A stretch of 64,000 nt of DNA, from assembly GCA_963717705.1 (NCBI GenBank), contig CAVQWT010000006.1, positions 372,001 to 436,000 of the forward strand, read 5' to 3'. Below the pieces are notes generated by a model. That model ran no database searches, had not been told where the DNA came from, and saw nothing but the letters and a program-made list of their open reading frames with translations. Both the position numbers and the translations under genes were made by a program. Position 1 is the first letter of the stretch. The number at the start of each line of letters is the position of its first letter. The DNA comes from CAVQWT01 sp963717705 (GTDB lineage: Bacteria; Pseudomonadota; Gammaproteobacteria; Burkholderiales; Casimicrobiaceae). Shown piece by piece: positions 53,407 to 62,068 of the stretch.

Positions 53407-54403
53407 TCAGGCCGCGCCCGCCTTCGCTTCCAGTTCGGCGACCCGCCGGCGCAGCGCCGCGAGATCGGCGTCGCGCCGCACCCTGACGGCGGCGAGTTCC
53501 GCTTCCAGCCAGGCAAGCCACTCGGCAACGCCCGCGCCGGTCGTCGCCGACACCTGCAGCACCCGCAGGCCCGGACGCACGCGCTGCGCGTACGCGATCG
53601 CGGCGTCGACGTCGAAGTCCAGGTGCGGCAGCAGGTCGGTCTTCGACAGCAGCATCAGGTCCGCGGCGCGGAACATGTCCGGATACTTGAGCGGCTTGTC
53701 CTCGCCTTCGGTGACCGACAGGATCACGACCTTGTGCGCCTCGCCGAGGTCGAACGCGGCGGGGCACACGAGGTTGCCGACGTTCTCGATCAGCAGCAGG
53801 CTGCCTTCGGCGGGATCGAGCTTGTCGACCGCGTGGCCGACCATGTGCGCGTCGAGATGGCAGCCCTTGCCGGTGTTGACCTGCACCGCCGGCGCGCCGG
53901 TGGCCCGGATGCGGTCGGCGTCGCGCGAGGTCTGCTGGTCGCCCTCGATCACCGCGACCGGCGTGCGCGCGGCCCAGGCCTCGATCGTCTTCACCAGCAG
54001 CGTCGTCTTGCCCGAGCCGGGACTCGACACCAGGTTCAGCGCCAGCACCGCGCGGTCGGCGAAGCGCTGCCGGTTGATCGCGGCCAGCGCGTCGTTCTTC
54101 TCCAGCAGCGCGCGCTCGACGTCGACGACGCGCGACGGCGCGAAGCCCGGCGCGTGCGCGGCGCCGATGGGCCCGGCGGGGCCGCGCAGCGCCGCCGGCA
54201 GGTCGTGTCGATGGGGGTGCGCGTGGTCGTGCGCTTGATCGTGTCGCATCGTCGTGCGCGTGGTCGTGCGGATGGCCGTCCGCATGCGCGTGCGAATGCA
54301 CGTGCCGCGTGCCGTCGGCGTGGACGTGCTCGTGTTCATGATCATGGGCGTCGACGCCGTCGATCTTCACTTGGTCGCTGCCGCAGCCGCAGGTGGTGCA
54401 CAT
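53407..54403 (-). CDS. hypB: Hydrogenase nickel incorporation GTPase HypB, frameshifted in the His-rich leader
   Basis: HypB delivers nickel with HypA. The true start at 54403 gives MCTTCGCGSDQVKIDG, the metal-binding CxxCGC leader, then a His/Asp-rich nickel-storage stretch (DHEHEHVHADG, HDHAHDD). Near 54240 the frame breaks. The GTPase continues one base over: HDHAHPHRHDLP, P-loop SPGSGKTTLL, VIEGDQQTSRDADR, GKGCHLDAHM, ENVGNLVCPA and LSKTDLLPH. The intact downstream frame from 54345 starts with nonsense (MIMNTSTSTP). One extra base in a CGTGCG-repetitive tract explains it. About 331 residues if corrected. A long C-terminal coiled stretch follows the GTPase. Confidence 0.85.
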
Positions 54404-54433
54404 GGTCGTTCTCCGTGATTCCGTCGGGCCGCT

Positions 54434-54775
54434 TCAGGCGACCTCGATGTCCTTGACCCGCATGTCGTCGCCCGCGGTCACCGTCAGCTGGAAGCTGCCG
54501 CAGCGGGGACAGGGATCGCCGATGCGGGCGAGCGCCACCGTTGCGCCGCAGGGCATGCACCACGCCGCGCCGTCGACGGTGTCGATGGTCAGCGTCGCGC
54601 CGTCGGCGACGCTGCCGCGGGTGACGACGTCGAAGCAGAACGCAAGCGCGTCGCGCTCGACGTGCGACAGCGCGCCGATCGCGAGCCGCACGCCGGTGAC
54701 GCGCGTCGCCGCACTGGCGCGCGCGGTGTCCTCGACGATCGCCAGCATGCCCTCGGCGAGCGACATCTCATGCAT
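54434..54775 (-). CDS. hypA: Hydrogenase nickel incorporation protein HypA
   Basis: 113 residues. N-terminal nickel site MHEMSLAEG (His2) and zinc-binding pairs CMPC and CPRC. Pre-loads nickel with HypB. The start overlaps the hoxV end by 8 bp. Family length and motifs complete. Confidence 0.96.
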   Translation of the reverse strand: MHEMSLAEGMLAIVEDTARASAATRVTGVRLAIGALSHVERDALAFCFDVVTRGSVADGATLTIDTVDGAAWCMPCGATVALARIGDPCPRCGSFQLTVTAGDDMRVKDIEVA

Positions 54776-55922
54776 GCGCCACCTCGATGCGGCAGGCGAC
54801 GCAGGGGTCGAGCGCGTGCACGGCGAGGCGCGCGTGGCGCTCGAACGTGGCGTCGTCGGCCGCGGACAGCCCGGCGAGCCCGCGCACCAGCGGGCCGTCG
54901 GCGCCGAAGTTCCATTCGGTCGGGGCGACGATCGCGTACGCGGCGACGACGTCGCCGTCGACACGCGCGCGGTGGACCAGCAGGCCGCGCGCCGTCTCGA
55001 CCGCGGCGAAGCCTTCGCCCGGCGCCGGCGCGATGGCGTCGAGCCAGCGCGGTTCGGCGGCGGGGTGCGCGTCGCCGCCACCGTCCAGCCCCGCCAGCAG
55101 CACCGCGAGGTCGGCCAGCCGCGCGACGATGCGCGCCGCGGCGGTGGCGCCGTCGCGGGCGACCAGGTCGGCCACCGCAGGATGCGCGCGGCGGCGGGCG
55201 AGCGACCCGGTCTCGGCCGGCGCGCCGTGCCAGCGCGGCGCGTGCGCGAACGAGGGCCGCACGTCCATGTCGGGCAGGAGCACCGCGGCCAGCGCGGCGG
55301 CGTCGGCGACCGGCAGCAGCGCGACCTCGGAGCGGCCCAGCGCCGGCGCCGTGGCCGCCAGCACGCGCAGCACCGCCGCCGGCGCGGTGGTCGCTGCCGC
55401 GGCCCAGCGATCGACCGCGGCGGCGTCGCGTAGCGCCAGCCACTCATGCGGCGGCATGCCGTGGACGTGCGCGGCGAAGACGGGCGCCAGCGCCGCGCCG
55501 GCGTCGCGGCCGACGCCGGCCGCGTCGGCGCCGGCGTCGAGCGCGGCCAGCGCGGTGGCGACGGCGCGCCGCGCGACGGCGACCGGCGGCAACCCGGCCG
55601 CGACGCCCGCGGCCTGCGGCAGGTCGACCAGCAGCCGGAACAGCCCTTCCTGCAGCGCCTCGAGGCGCACGGCGAGCTCGCGCGCGTCGTTCGCGGCGCC
55701 GCTGCGACGGCCCTGCGCCGCGTCGAGCGCGGCGGCGGCGGCCGCGCCCTGCGCGCGGGCGCAGACCGAGTAGAGCCGCGGCACCAGCGCCGCGGCTTCG
55801 CGCACCGGCCGGCCGCCGAGCACGCGGGCGGCCGCCAGCGGCCGCGACGAGCGGATCGTCACCTCGCGCGCGACCGCATCGTCGATGGCCAGGCGCACGA
55901 CGAGTTCACCCTCGAGGTTCAC
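54768..55922 (-). CDS. hoxV: HoxV/HupK hydrogenase accessory protein
   Basis: 384 residues. A scaffold related to the hydrogenase large subunit and specific to HoxKG-type enzymes, thought to pass the Fe(CN)2CO unit. Its C-terminus DPCVACRIEVAHA mimics the large-subunit DPCxAC motif but lacks the cleavable tail. The rest is Ala-rich, with RWLDAIAPAPGEGFAAVETARGLLVHR and TEWNFGADGPLVRGLAG. Overlaps hoxT by 17 bp and hypA by 8 bp. Confidence 0.9.
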   Translation of the reverse strand: MNLEGELVVRLAIDDAVAREVTIRSSRPLAAARVLGGRPVREAAALVPRLYSVCARAQGAAAAAALDAAQGRRSGAANDARELAVRLEALQEGLFRLLVDLPQAAGVAAGLPPVAVARRAVATALAALDAGADAAGVGRDAGAALAPVFAAHVHGMPPHEWLALRDAAAVDRWAAAATTAPAAVLRVLAATAPALGRSEVALLPVADAAALAAVLLPDMDVRPSFAHAPRWHGAPAETGSLARRRAHPAVADLVARDGATAAARIVARLADLAVLLAGLDGGGDAHPAAEPRWLDAIAPAPGEGFAAVETARGLLVHRARVDGDVVAAYAIVAPTEWNFGADGPLVRGLAGLSAADDATFERHARLAVHALDPCVACRIEVAHA

Positions 55923-56451
55923 GCGGCCGGTCCCGGAAGCGCGCGGTCAGGAAATCCCGCTTCGACATCGGCGCCGCGACGGCCTCCCTGATCGCCTCGA
56001 GGCGGCCGGTGGACTCGCCCGCCGGCGGCTCGGGCACCGGCGCGTGGGCGGCGTCGAACAGCGCCTCGAGCGCGAGCTTCCCCGTCAGCACGGCGGTCGG
56101 GTGGTCGGTGAACGCGTCCATCGGCGAGAACAGCGAGCACGCGAGGAACTCGCCGGCGACGTCGTCGCGGGCACCGACGAAGTCGTAGGTGCCCGAGGCG
56201 AAGTGGTACTTGCGCTTCGCGCCGACCGGCAGCGGCTGCCAGGCCGCCGGGTCGTGTGGCGCGAGCACGACGTTCATGAACCACGGCGCGACGACGACGC
56301 CCAGCCAGCAGCCTTCCCACGGCACGAACCCGACCGCCTCGACCGCAAGCGCGGGATTGACGATCGGCAGCCCCTCCATCCGCGCCGCGGCGGCGCGGAA
56401 CGCGGCCTCGAAGCGCGGCGACGGGTCGGGCAGCAGTGCGGCGGCGGTCAT
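55906..56451 (-). CDS. hoxT: HoxT/HupJ (HybE-like) hydrogenase assembly chaperone
   Basis: 181 residues. HybE/HupJ family chaperone of the small or large subunit before Tat export. Family features: VEAVGFVPWEGCWLGVVVAPWFMNVVLAP, KYHFASGTYDFVG, and ACSLFSPMDAFTDH. Start at 56451 by family length. Overlaps hoxV and lies 12 bp after hoxR. Confidence 0.93.
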   Translation of the reverse strand: MTAAALLPDPSPRFEAAFRAAAARMEGLPIVNPALAVEAVGFVPWEGCWLGVVVAPWFMNVVLAPHDPAAWQPLPVGAKRKYHFASGTYDFVGARDDVAGEFLACSLFSPMDAFTDHPTAVLTGKLALEALFDAAHAPVPEPPAGESTGRLEAIREAVAAPMSKRDFLTARFRDRPREPRG

Positions 56452-56463
56452 CGTGGGCGCTTC

Positions 56464-56685
56464 TCAGTCGTCGGTCAGCACGAGGAACTGGTCCTTCGTG
56501 GCCGAGCAGTTGGGGCAGGTCCAGTGCGGCGGCAGCGCCGCGAACGGCGTCCCCGCCGGGATCTGCCAGACGCTGTCGCCCTCGGCGGGGTCGTAGACGT
56601 ACCAGCAGACCTTGCACTCCATCCGGGTCTCGGCGCCATCTGCGGCGCCGTAGCCTTCGAACGACGGTGGCGGCTTCAGCGACAT
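56464..56685 (-). CDS. hoxR: Rubredoxin HoxR/HupI
   Basis: 73 residues. Rubredoxin fold with iron ligands in CKVCWYVYDPAEGD and CPNC. Rubredoxins of this type occur in operons for membrane-bound uptake hydrogenases and help in O2-exposed maturation of the small subunit's Fe-S clusters. It has a 20-residue N-terminal extension. Overlap-free spacing of 4 bp to hoxQ. Confidence 0.95.
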   Translation of the reverse strand: MSLKPPPSFEGYGAADGAETRMECKVCWYVYDPAEGDSVWQIPAGTPFAALPPHWTCPNCSATKDQFLVLTDD

Positions 56686-56689
56686 GGCG

Positions 56690-57577
56690 TCAGGCCGGGC
56701 AGGATTCGCTCATCCACGCGACCAGCTCGGCGAGCCGCCCGCGCGAGTCCTCGAGGTCTTCGGCCGCCGCCAGCGCGACCTCGGGCACGGCGACGACCTC
56801 GATGGTGTTGAGGATCAGCGTGTTCATCTGGTTGAAGTACTGGACGCGCCAGACGTCGCGCGCCCCCGTCGAGGTGATCCGGCAGTTGCCGAAGCCGCGC
56901 GACATGATCGCCACCGTCCCCACGGGAAGCACGCGCTCCAGCACCGCGTGGTCGTCCGGGGTCATCGGGAACAGCGTGAGGTTGACGACGTGGGCCGGGG
57001 CGCCGGGCGCGCGCAGCTCGCGCATCTGGGCGCCGATCTCGTGCAGCAGCGCCGGCGAGTTCATCGCCCCGGCCGGCATGTCGACCGCCGGCAGCGTCGA
57101 CGACGCGCCCGCGCGGGCGGCGTCGATCACGGCCCGCGGCAGCGGCGCCGCCTCGATGCTGTCGGAGGTCAGCGCAAAGCCGGCGTCGAACGCCAGCACC
57201 CGCCACAGCCCGGTGAACACGCTCTCCTGGATCCGGTAGCTCGCCGGGGCGTTGACCTGGATGGCGACCTCGCCTTCGCCCAGCATCTCGTTGACCAGCG
57301 CCAGCGCGGCCGGCGGCAGCTGCGACAGCTCCATCCGCGGGCCGGGGACTCCCGACGCCGGGTCCCAAGCTTCCATCTGCGCGAGAAACGCCGCGAGCGT
57401 GTCGCGCGCGACGGTCATCGCCTGCGCGTCCGCGTTCTCGGGCGGGATCGGCATGCGGAAGGTGTTCATCTCGTGCGGCATCGCCAGGTACTGCAGCTCC
57501 ATGTCGTCCTCCGGCTGGGTGCCGGGCCCGACGACGCGCACCGGGAACGGGAACGGCTTGCTCACATCGCGATCCAT
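56690..57577 (-). CDS. hoxQ: HoxQ/HupH hydrogenase maturation chaperone
   Basis: 295 residues. HupH/HyaF family, acts on the small subunit before export. Recognised by MNTFRMPIPPENADAQ near the N-terminus, GEGEVAIQVNAPASYRIQESVFTGLWRV, and VWRVQYFNQMNTLILNTIEV. Lies 1 bp after the hoxO gene. Confidence 0.93.
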   Translation of the reverse strand: MDRDVSKPFPFPVRVVGPGTQPEDDMELQYLAMPHEMNTFRMPIPPENADAQAMTVARDTLAAFLAQMEAWDPASGVPGPRMELSQLPPAALALVNEMLGEGEVAIQVNAPASYRIQESVFTGLWRVLAFDAGFALTSDSIEAAPLPRAVIDAARAGASSTLPAVDMPAGAMNSPALLHEIGAQMRELRAPGAPAHVVNLTLFPMTPDDHAVLERVLPVGTVAIMSRGFGNCRITSTGARDVWRVQYFNQMNTLILNTIEVVAVPEVALAAAEDLEDSRGRLAELVAWMSESCPA

Positions 57578-57578
57578 G

Positions 57579-58070
57579 TCAGGCTCCGCAGGAAGAAGAG
57601 GAAGCAGAAGGCGCCGCGCCGGCCGCGGTCACCGCAATGCCGATCGAAGGCGGCCGCGCCGGCTCGGCGGCGAGCAGCGCGGCGACTTCGTCGAGGTATT
57701 CGTCCCAGTTGCGCAGCCCGTCGATCGCGCCGACGTAGCGACCGTCCCTCAGCACCACCAGCGCCGGCCAGCGGCGGAAGCCGTAGCGCGCGTGCACCGC
57801 TCGCGCGGTCACCGGAAACAGCACGGCGCCACGCAGCACGCCGGGGAACGCGCGCACGATCTCCGGGGCGATCACCGCGAGATCGAGCGTTTCCTTGAAG
57901 CGCACCGGGTCCTCGGTGAACACCAGCAGCGCGTGGCCGGGCGCGGCGAGGAAAGCGTCGAGGGTGTCGGCGGTCGGCGCGGCGAAGCCGTGCCGGGTCT
58001 CGAGCTGCGCCACCAGCGGATGCACCGGCTCGGCCGCCGTCGTGGCGGGAGGGGTCGTTTGCTGCGTCAT
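57579..58070 (-). CDS. hoxO: HoxO/HupG thioredoxin-like small-subunit chaperone
   Basis: 163 residues. HyaE/HupG family: thioredoxin fold without CxxC (core RRWPALVVLRDGRYVGAIDGLRNWDEYLDEVAALL), binding the small-subunit Tat signal. An Ser/Cys tail (SSSSCGA) ends the protein. ATGA-type overlap with hoxL. Confidence 0.93.
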   Translation of the reverse strand: MTQQTTPPATTAAEPVHPLVAQLETRHGFAAPTADTLDAFLAAPGHALLVFTEDPVRFKETLDLAVIAPEIVRAFPGVLRGAVLFPVTARAVHARYGFRRWPALVVLRDGRYVGAIDGLRNWDEYLDEVAALLAAEPARPPSIGIAVTAAGAAPSASSSSCGA

Positions 58071-58378
58071 GAAGCGTTTCCTTTGAGGTGCGCGGGCAGC
58101 TGCGGTTCGCGGTCCGCGAGATCGGGAAAAAAACTGTCGATCGAGCCGGTGCCGTCCAGCACGGCCTGCAGCGCGTCGAGCGCGGCGTCGGTCTCCCTCG
58201 CCTCGTCGGGCGAGAGGGTGCGGATCGCGCTGCCCTGGAACGCGAGCACCCAGTCGCCGGGAGCGACGGTCTCGACCAGCAGCACGTTGATGGTCTCGGT
58301 GCGGCCGCGTCCCGACGCGACGGCGGTCCCGTGGTCGGGCTCGACGGAGGCGATGCGCATGGGGATGCCGACGCACAT
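58067..58378 (-). CDS. hoxL: HoxL/HupF, HypC-like chaperone
   Basis: 103 residues. HypC paralogue dedicated to this enzyme: begins MCVGIPMRI with Cys2, followed by GDWVLAFQGSAIRTLSPDEARET. It acts in large-subunit maturation in place of or beside HypC. Overlaps hoxO by 4 bp. Confidence 0.93.
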   Translation of the reverse strand: MCVGIPMRIASVEPDHGTAVASGRGRTETINVLLVETVAPGDWVLAFQGSAIRTLSPDEARETDAALDALQAVLDGTGSIDSFFPDLADREPQLPAHLKGNAS

Positions 58379-58379
58379 T

Positions 58380-59012
58380 TCAGCCGCCCTCGCGCGCGGC
58401 CCGCGGCGCCAGCAATCGCTCGTCGCCGATGCGGCAGGCGTCCGCCTCGGACGGTCGGCCACGCTCGTAGTCGTCGAGCGCCAGCGCCGAGGCGTTGAGG
58501 GGAGGCGCGGTCTCGCCGTCGGCGCGGGCGCGGCCGGCGAGTCCCCAGGCGGCCAGTTCCTGCGCGGCCAGCGCCACGGCCGGGGCGATGCACGCGCGCA
58601 CCTCCGGCCGCAGGCTGCCGCCGAAGTCGGACAGCTCGACCGGCTGCACGCCGATGACGGTGAGGGCCTCCGGATAGCAGTCCTTGATCGCGGCCAGCGC
58701 CAGCACGTCGTTGAAGCCGGTCTGGTGCGGCGAGAGCTTGGTCGCGCCCCAGGCGGGCACCTCGGCGTCGCGCAGCACCTTGATCGTGCCGGGGGCGAGA
58801 TTGAAGTCGACGGCGTCGAACACCAGCACCCGCCGCGCCGACGCGACCGCGTCGAACAGCGCGAGGCCGAGCGTGCCGCCGTCCTGCAGCTCGACGCCGT
58901 CGGGAAACTCGAACGCGGCGTTGAGCGCCTCGACCGCCCGCACGCCGAACCCTTCGTCGGCCCAGAGCACGTTGCCGATGCCCAGAACCCGTGCCGCAAT
59001 GCGCTGTTCCAC
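58380..59012 (-). CDS. hoxM: Hydrogenase maturation protease HoxM
   Basis: 210 residues. HyaD/HupD-type endopeptidase that removes the C-terminal 15 residues of HoxG once nickel is in place. Conserved GIGNVLWADEGFGVRAVE (Glu ligand), DAVDF (Asp ligand) and SPHQTGF (His ligand). It is preceded by an FNR-like box and a 21-bp palindrome, so it can start its own transcript within the operon. A 45-residue C-terminal tail is variable in the family. Confidence 0.94.
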   Translation of the reverse strand: MEQRIAARVLGIGNVLWADEGFGVRAVEALNAAFEFPDGVELQDGGTLGLALFDAVASARRVLVFDAVDFNLAPGTIKVLRDAEVPAWGATKLSPHQTGFNDVLALAAIKDCYPEALTVIGVQPVELSDFGGSLRPEVRACIAPAVALAAQELAAWGLAGRARADGETAPPLNASALALDDYERGRPSEADACRIGDERLLAPRAAREGG

Positions 59013-59023
59013 CCGCCCTCCTC

Positions 59024-59044
59024 CTGTTACGCCGGTCGTAACAG
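59024..59044. promoter_or_regulatory. 21-bp palindrome before hoxM (CTGTTACG-N5-CGTAACAG)
   Basis: Perfect 8-bp arms with a 5-bp spacer, 11 bp upstream of the hoxM start and just past the start site expected from the FNR box. The right arm recurs exactly upstream of hoxK at 63358-63365 with the same spacer length. Confidence 0.6.
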
Positions 59045-59076
59045 AGCGAAGGCTACCTGCGGCAGCCGGCCGCGTA

Positions 59077-59090
59077 TTGAGCTACGTCAA
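59077..59090 (-). promoter_or_regulatory. FNR/Anr-like box upstream of hoxM
   Basis: TTGA-N6-TCAA, a perfect half-site pair. A TAGCCT -10-like hexamer (59050-59055) sits so that the box centre falls about 40 bp upstream of the predicted start, the class II activation distance. Confidence 0.55.
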
Positions 59091-59149
59091 CGGGGGAACG
59101 GGACGCCCGGCCGGGGACCACCCTCGGCCGCTGCCCGATGGACCTGCGG

Positions 59150-59485
59150 CTAGCCCGACAGGCGGACGCGCCGGACGGCCGCGTGCATGTCCCAGGCGAC
59201 CTGCAGGTGCATCCAGAACGCGGCGTCGTTGCCGAAGAACGCGCCGAGCCGCACCGCCGTGTCGGGCGTGATCGCGCGCCGGCCGTTGATGAGCTCGTTG
59301 ACGCGGCGGCGCGAAACCCCCAGCGCCGCAGCCAGGTCGGTCTGCGTGATCTTCAGCGGCCGCAGGAACCGCGTGTCCAGGAACTGGCCGGGATGCGGCG
59401 GCCGCCTGGGCGATACCGCGAGGGGCGCCGGCCCTCCCCGGCCGGCGCCCCGCGGGCGCGAACCACTTCCAGTGCGTGCGAGCAT
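59150..59485 (-). CDS. HigA-family antitoxin/XRE regulator inside the hox operon
   Basis: 111 residues. A Pro/Arg-rich leader of about 30 residues is followed by HPGQFL and the HigA helix-turn-helix (KITQTDLAAALGVSRRRVNELINGRRAITPDTAVRLGAFF) and the FWMHLQ helix typical of higBA antitoxins. No HigB-type toxin gene is seen next to it: hoxZ lies 54 bp upstream and hoxM 137 bp downstream on the same strand. It could be an orphan antitoxin or a regulator, perhaps of the 21-bp element beside it; both are inference. Confidence 0.8.
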   Translation of the reverse strand: MLARTGSGSRPRGAGRGGPAPLAVSPRRPPHPGQFLDTRFLRPLKITQTDLAAALGVSRRRVNELINGRRAITPDTAVRLGAFFGNDAAFWMHLQVAWDMHAAVRRVRLSG

Positions 59486-59539
59486 CGTGTCGGTCCTTGC
59501 CAGGCCGGCGCTACCCGTGCACGGAGGGCGTCCCCTGGA

Positions 59540-60256
59540 TCACGCCCGGGGCTCGCGCTTGAACATGCGGATGCCGTTGATCATCGTGCCGATCACCGAC
59601 TCGCCGCTCATGATGTCCTCGCGGAACACCATGTACATGTGGATGAAGGCGAAGATCAGCAGGTACCACATGGTGAAGAGGTGCACGGTACGGACCGTCT
59701 GCGGCTCGCCCAGCAGCACCGTCACCCAGCCGAACAGCGTGGTCCAGATCCCGCCCGTCGGATACCCCTGCGCGTAGAGTCCGAAGCCCGTCAGGATCAT
59801 GACGATGAGCCCAAGCGTGAACATGAAGAACATCGCCGCCTGCGCCATCGGGTTGTGGCCGACCCAGTGATCCGACTCGCGCCGGATGAACGCGTAGTAG
59901 CCGGCCTGCCGGAACAGGCCCCGCCACCACGCCCCGCTCCAGAACGGGATGTAGAAGATGCTACGCGCATGGTGGTTGCCGACGATCACCCAGTAAAGCC
60001 GCACCAGGAACGCGACCGCGAGGATCCAGCCGGTGGTGAAGTGCACCATCCGGATCCAGCCGGTGACGAAGTAGTTGCTCGCGTCGGCTCCGACCGCGAT
60101 CGCCGGCAGCGGCGCGCTGATGAAGTACCCGGTCACGCCGAGCACCATGATGCAAAGCACCGTCACCCAGTGCCAGAGGCGCACCGGCGCCTCGTACACG
60201 TAGACGTCAGTCAGGGGCCCCGACAGAACGCGGCCGGAGACAGGTTCGACGCGCAT
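59540..60256 (-). CDS. hoxZ: Hydrogenase b-type cytochrome subunit HoxZ/HupC
   Basis: 238 residues, four membrane helices. It anchors the HoxKG dimer and passes electrons to the quinone pool. Heme-ligand His residues are visible in APVRLWHWVTV, RMVHFTTGW and VRTVHLFTMWYLLIFAFIHMYMV, and the loop ARSIFYIPFW is typical. Follows hoxG after 16 bp. Confidence 0.95.
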   Translation of the reverse strand: MRVEPVSGRVLSGPLTDVYVYEAPVRLWHWVTVLCIMVLGVTGYFISAPLPAIAVGADASNYFVTGWIRMVHFTTGWILAVAFLVRLYWVIVGNHHARSIFYIPFWSGAWWRGLFRQAGYYAFIRRESDHWVGHNPMAQAAMFFMFTLGLIVMILTGFGLYAQGYPTGGIWTTLFGWVTVLLGEPQTVRTVHLFTMWYLLIFAFIHMYMVFREDIMSGESVIGTMINGIRMFKREPRA

Positions 60257-60272
60257 GGTCGCCTCCTTCTCG

Positions 60273-62066
60273 TTAGCTCACCTTGACCGAAACGATCTCT
60301 TCCCCTTCCGGGCTCAGCACGTGCGTGGCGCACGCGAGGCACGGATCGAAGCTGTGGATCGTGCGGAGGATTTCCAGCGGCTGGGCCGGATTGACCATCG
60401 GGGTGTTCATCAGCGCCGCTTCGTACGCGCCGATCTGTCCCTTCTGGTCGCGCGGACCCGCGTTCCATGTCGTCGGCACGACGCACTGGTAGTTCTCGAT
60501 CTTCGCGTTCTTGATCCTGACCCAGTGCGCCAGCGCGCCGCGCGGCGCCTCGACCGGCGCGACGCCCTTCGCCTCGGCGGGCCACGTCGACGGTTCCCAC
60601 TTGTCGATGTTGGCCGTCGCGAGGTCGCCGGACTTGATGTTGGTCATCAGCTGATCGTAGAAGTAGCGCATCTTGTGCGCCGCCCACTGGCACTCGAGAC
60701 CGCGGGCCGCGGTGCGCCCCAGCGTCGAGAACAGCGCGGTGATCGGCACGTCCAGCGTCTTCAGCACGCCGTTGACCTGGTCCTGGATCTCCTTGTTGCC
60801 GCTCGCGTAGGCGATGACGTAGCGGGCGAGCGGTCCAACCTCGACCGGGTGCCCCTTCCATCGCGGCGACTTCACCCACGAGTACTTGGCGCCCTCGTCG
60901 ATGTTCTCGATGTTGGTGCGCGTGCCCTTGGTCGCCGCGCCGAGCACGAAGTTCGGGTCGGTGACGCCGTCGAACGGATGCAGCCCCTTGCCCTCGTCGG
61001 CGTACTTGTACCAGCTGTGCGTGACCCATTCCTGCACCTGGTCGGCCGCCTTGAGGTCGACCTCGTGAATCTTCTTGAGGTCGCCGCCAAGGATGACGCC
61101 GGCCGGCAGCAGCATGCTCTTGTTCGAGTAGTCGTTCGGGATGTCCGGGAAGTCGCCGTAGGACATCAGGTTCTGGCCGGACAGCCCGCCGCCGATCTTC
61201 GACCAGTCCTTGTAGAAACTGGCGACCGCGAGCAGGTCGGGAATGTAGACCTGGTCGACGAACTCGATCGTCCGGTCGCAGATGTCCTTGACCATGTTGA
61301 GATTGGCCATGTTCACCGCGCCGATCGCGCCGGGGCCGTCGACGTTGATCGGGCTGGGCACGCCGCCCACCAGCCAGTTGGGGTGCGGGTTCTTGCCGCC
61401 GAAGATCGTCTGGATCTTGACGATCTCCTTCTGGAAGTCCAGCGCCTCGAGGTAGTGCGTGGTCGCCATCAGGTTCGCTTCCGGCGGCAGCTTGTACGCG
61501 GCGCTGCCCCAGTACCCGCCGGCGAAGATGCCGAGCTGGCCGCTCTCGACGAACTTCTTCAGTCGGCTCTGCACCTCACGGAAGTACCCGGGCGAGCTGT
61601 TCGGCCACGGCGAGATGCTCTGCTGCAGCTCGGAAGTCTTCTTCGGATCGGCTTTCAGCGCCGACACGATGTCGACCCAGTCCAGCGCGTGCAGGTGGTA
61701 GAAGTGCACGAGGTGATCCTGCGCGTACAGCGTCGCATGCATCAGGTTGCGGATGATGTTCGCGTTCTTCGGGATCTTGATGCCCAGCGCGTCCTCGACC
61801 GAGCGGACCGAGGCGAGCGCGTGCACGCCGGTGCACACGCCGCAGATGCGCTCGACGAACGCCCACGCGTCGCGCGGGTCGCGGCCCTTGAGGATGACTT
61901 CCAGGCCGCGCCACATCGTGCCGGTGGACACCGCGTTGCGGATGACGTTGTCCTTGTCGACGTTGACCTCGATCCGCAGGTGCCCCTCGATGCGGGTAAT
62001 GGGGTCGACGACGATGCGCTTGCCGCTGTTGTCGAGCGTGAAACCTTGGGTCTGGATGGTTGCCAT
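60273..62066 (-). CDS. hoxG: [NiFe] hydrogenase large subunit HoxG/HupL
   Basis: 597 residues. Carries the NiFe(CN)2CO site that oxidises H2 in the periplasm. Nickel-binding cysteines are C75 and C78 (RICGVC) and C576 and C579 (DPCLAC); cleavage after His582 (DPCLACATH) removes 15 residues. DPITRIEGHLRIEV opens the protein. The ATG at 62066 is preferred to the GTG at 62072, with GGAG about 10 nt upstream. It is co-translated with hoxK, whose stop lies 2 bp before. Confidence 0.97.
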   Translation of the reverse strand: MATIQTQGFTLDNSGKRIVVDPITRIEGHLRIEVNVDKDNVIRNAVSTGTMWRGLEVILKGRDPRDAWAFVERICGVCTGVHALASVRSVEDALGIKIPKNANIIRNLMHATLYAQDHLVHFYHLHALDWVDIVSALKADPKKTSELQQSISPWPNSSPGYFREVQSRLKKFVESGQLGIFAGGYWGSAAYKLPPEANLMATTHYLEALDFQKEIVKIQTIFGGKNPHPNWLVGGVPSPINVDGPGAIGAVNMANLNMVKDICDRTIEFVDQVYIPDLLAVASFYKDWSKIGGGLSGQNLMSYGDFPDIPNDYSNKSMLLPAGVILGGDLKKIHEVDLKAADQVQEWVTHSWYKYADEGKGLHPFDGVTDPNFVLGAATKGTRTNIENIDEGAKYSWVKSPRWKGHPVEVGPLARYVIAYASGNKEIQDQVNGVLKTLDVPITALFSTLGRTAARGLECQWAAHKMRYFYDQLMTNIKSGDLATANIDKWEPSTWPAEAKGVAPVEAPRGALAHWVRIKNAKIENYQCVVPTTWNAGPRDQKGQIGAYEAALMNTPMVNPAQPLEILRTIHSFDPCLACATHVLSPEGEEIVSVKVS

Positions 62067-62068
62067 GA

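Noticed and set aside
53286..54400. HypB start at 54345 (MIMNTSTSTP)
   Set aside because: The first 30 residues are Thr/Arg nonsense, whereas the other frame gives the canonical MCTTCGCG leader.
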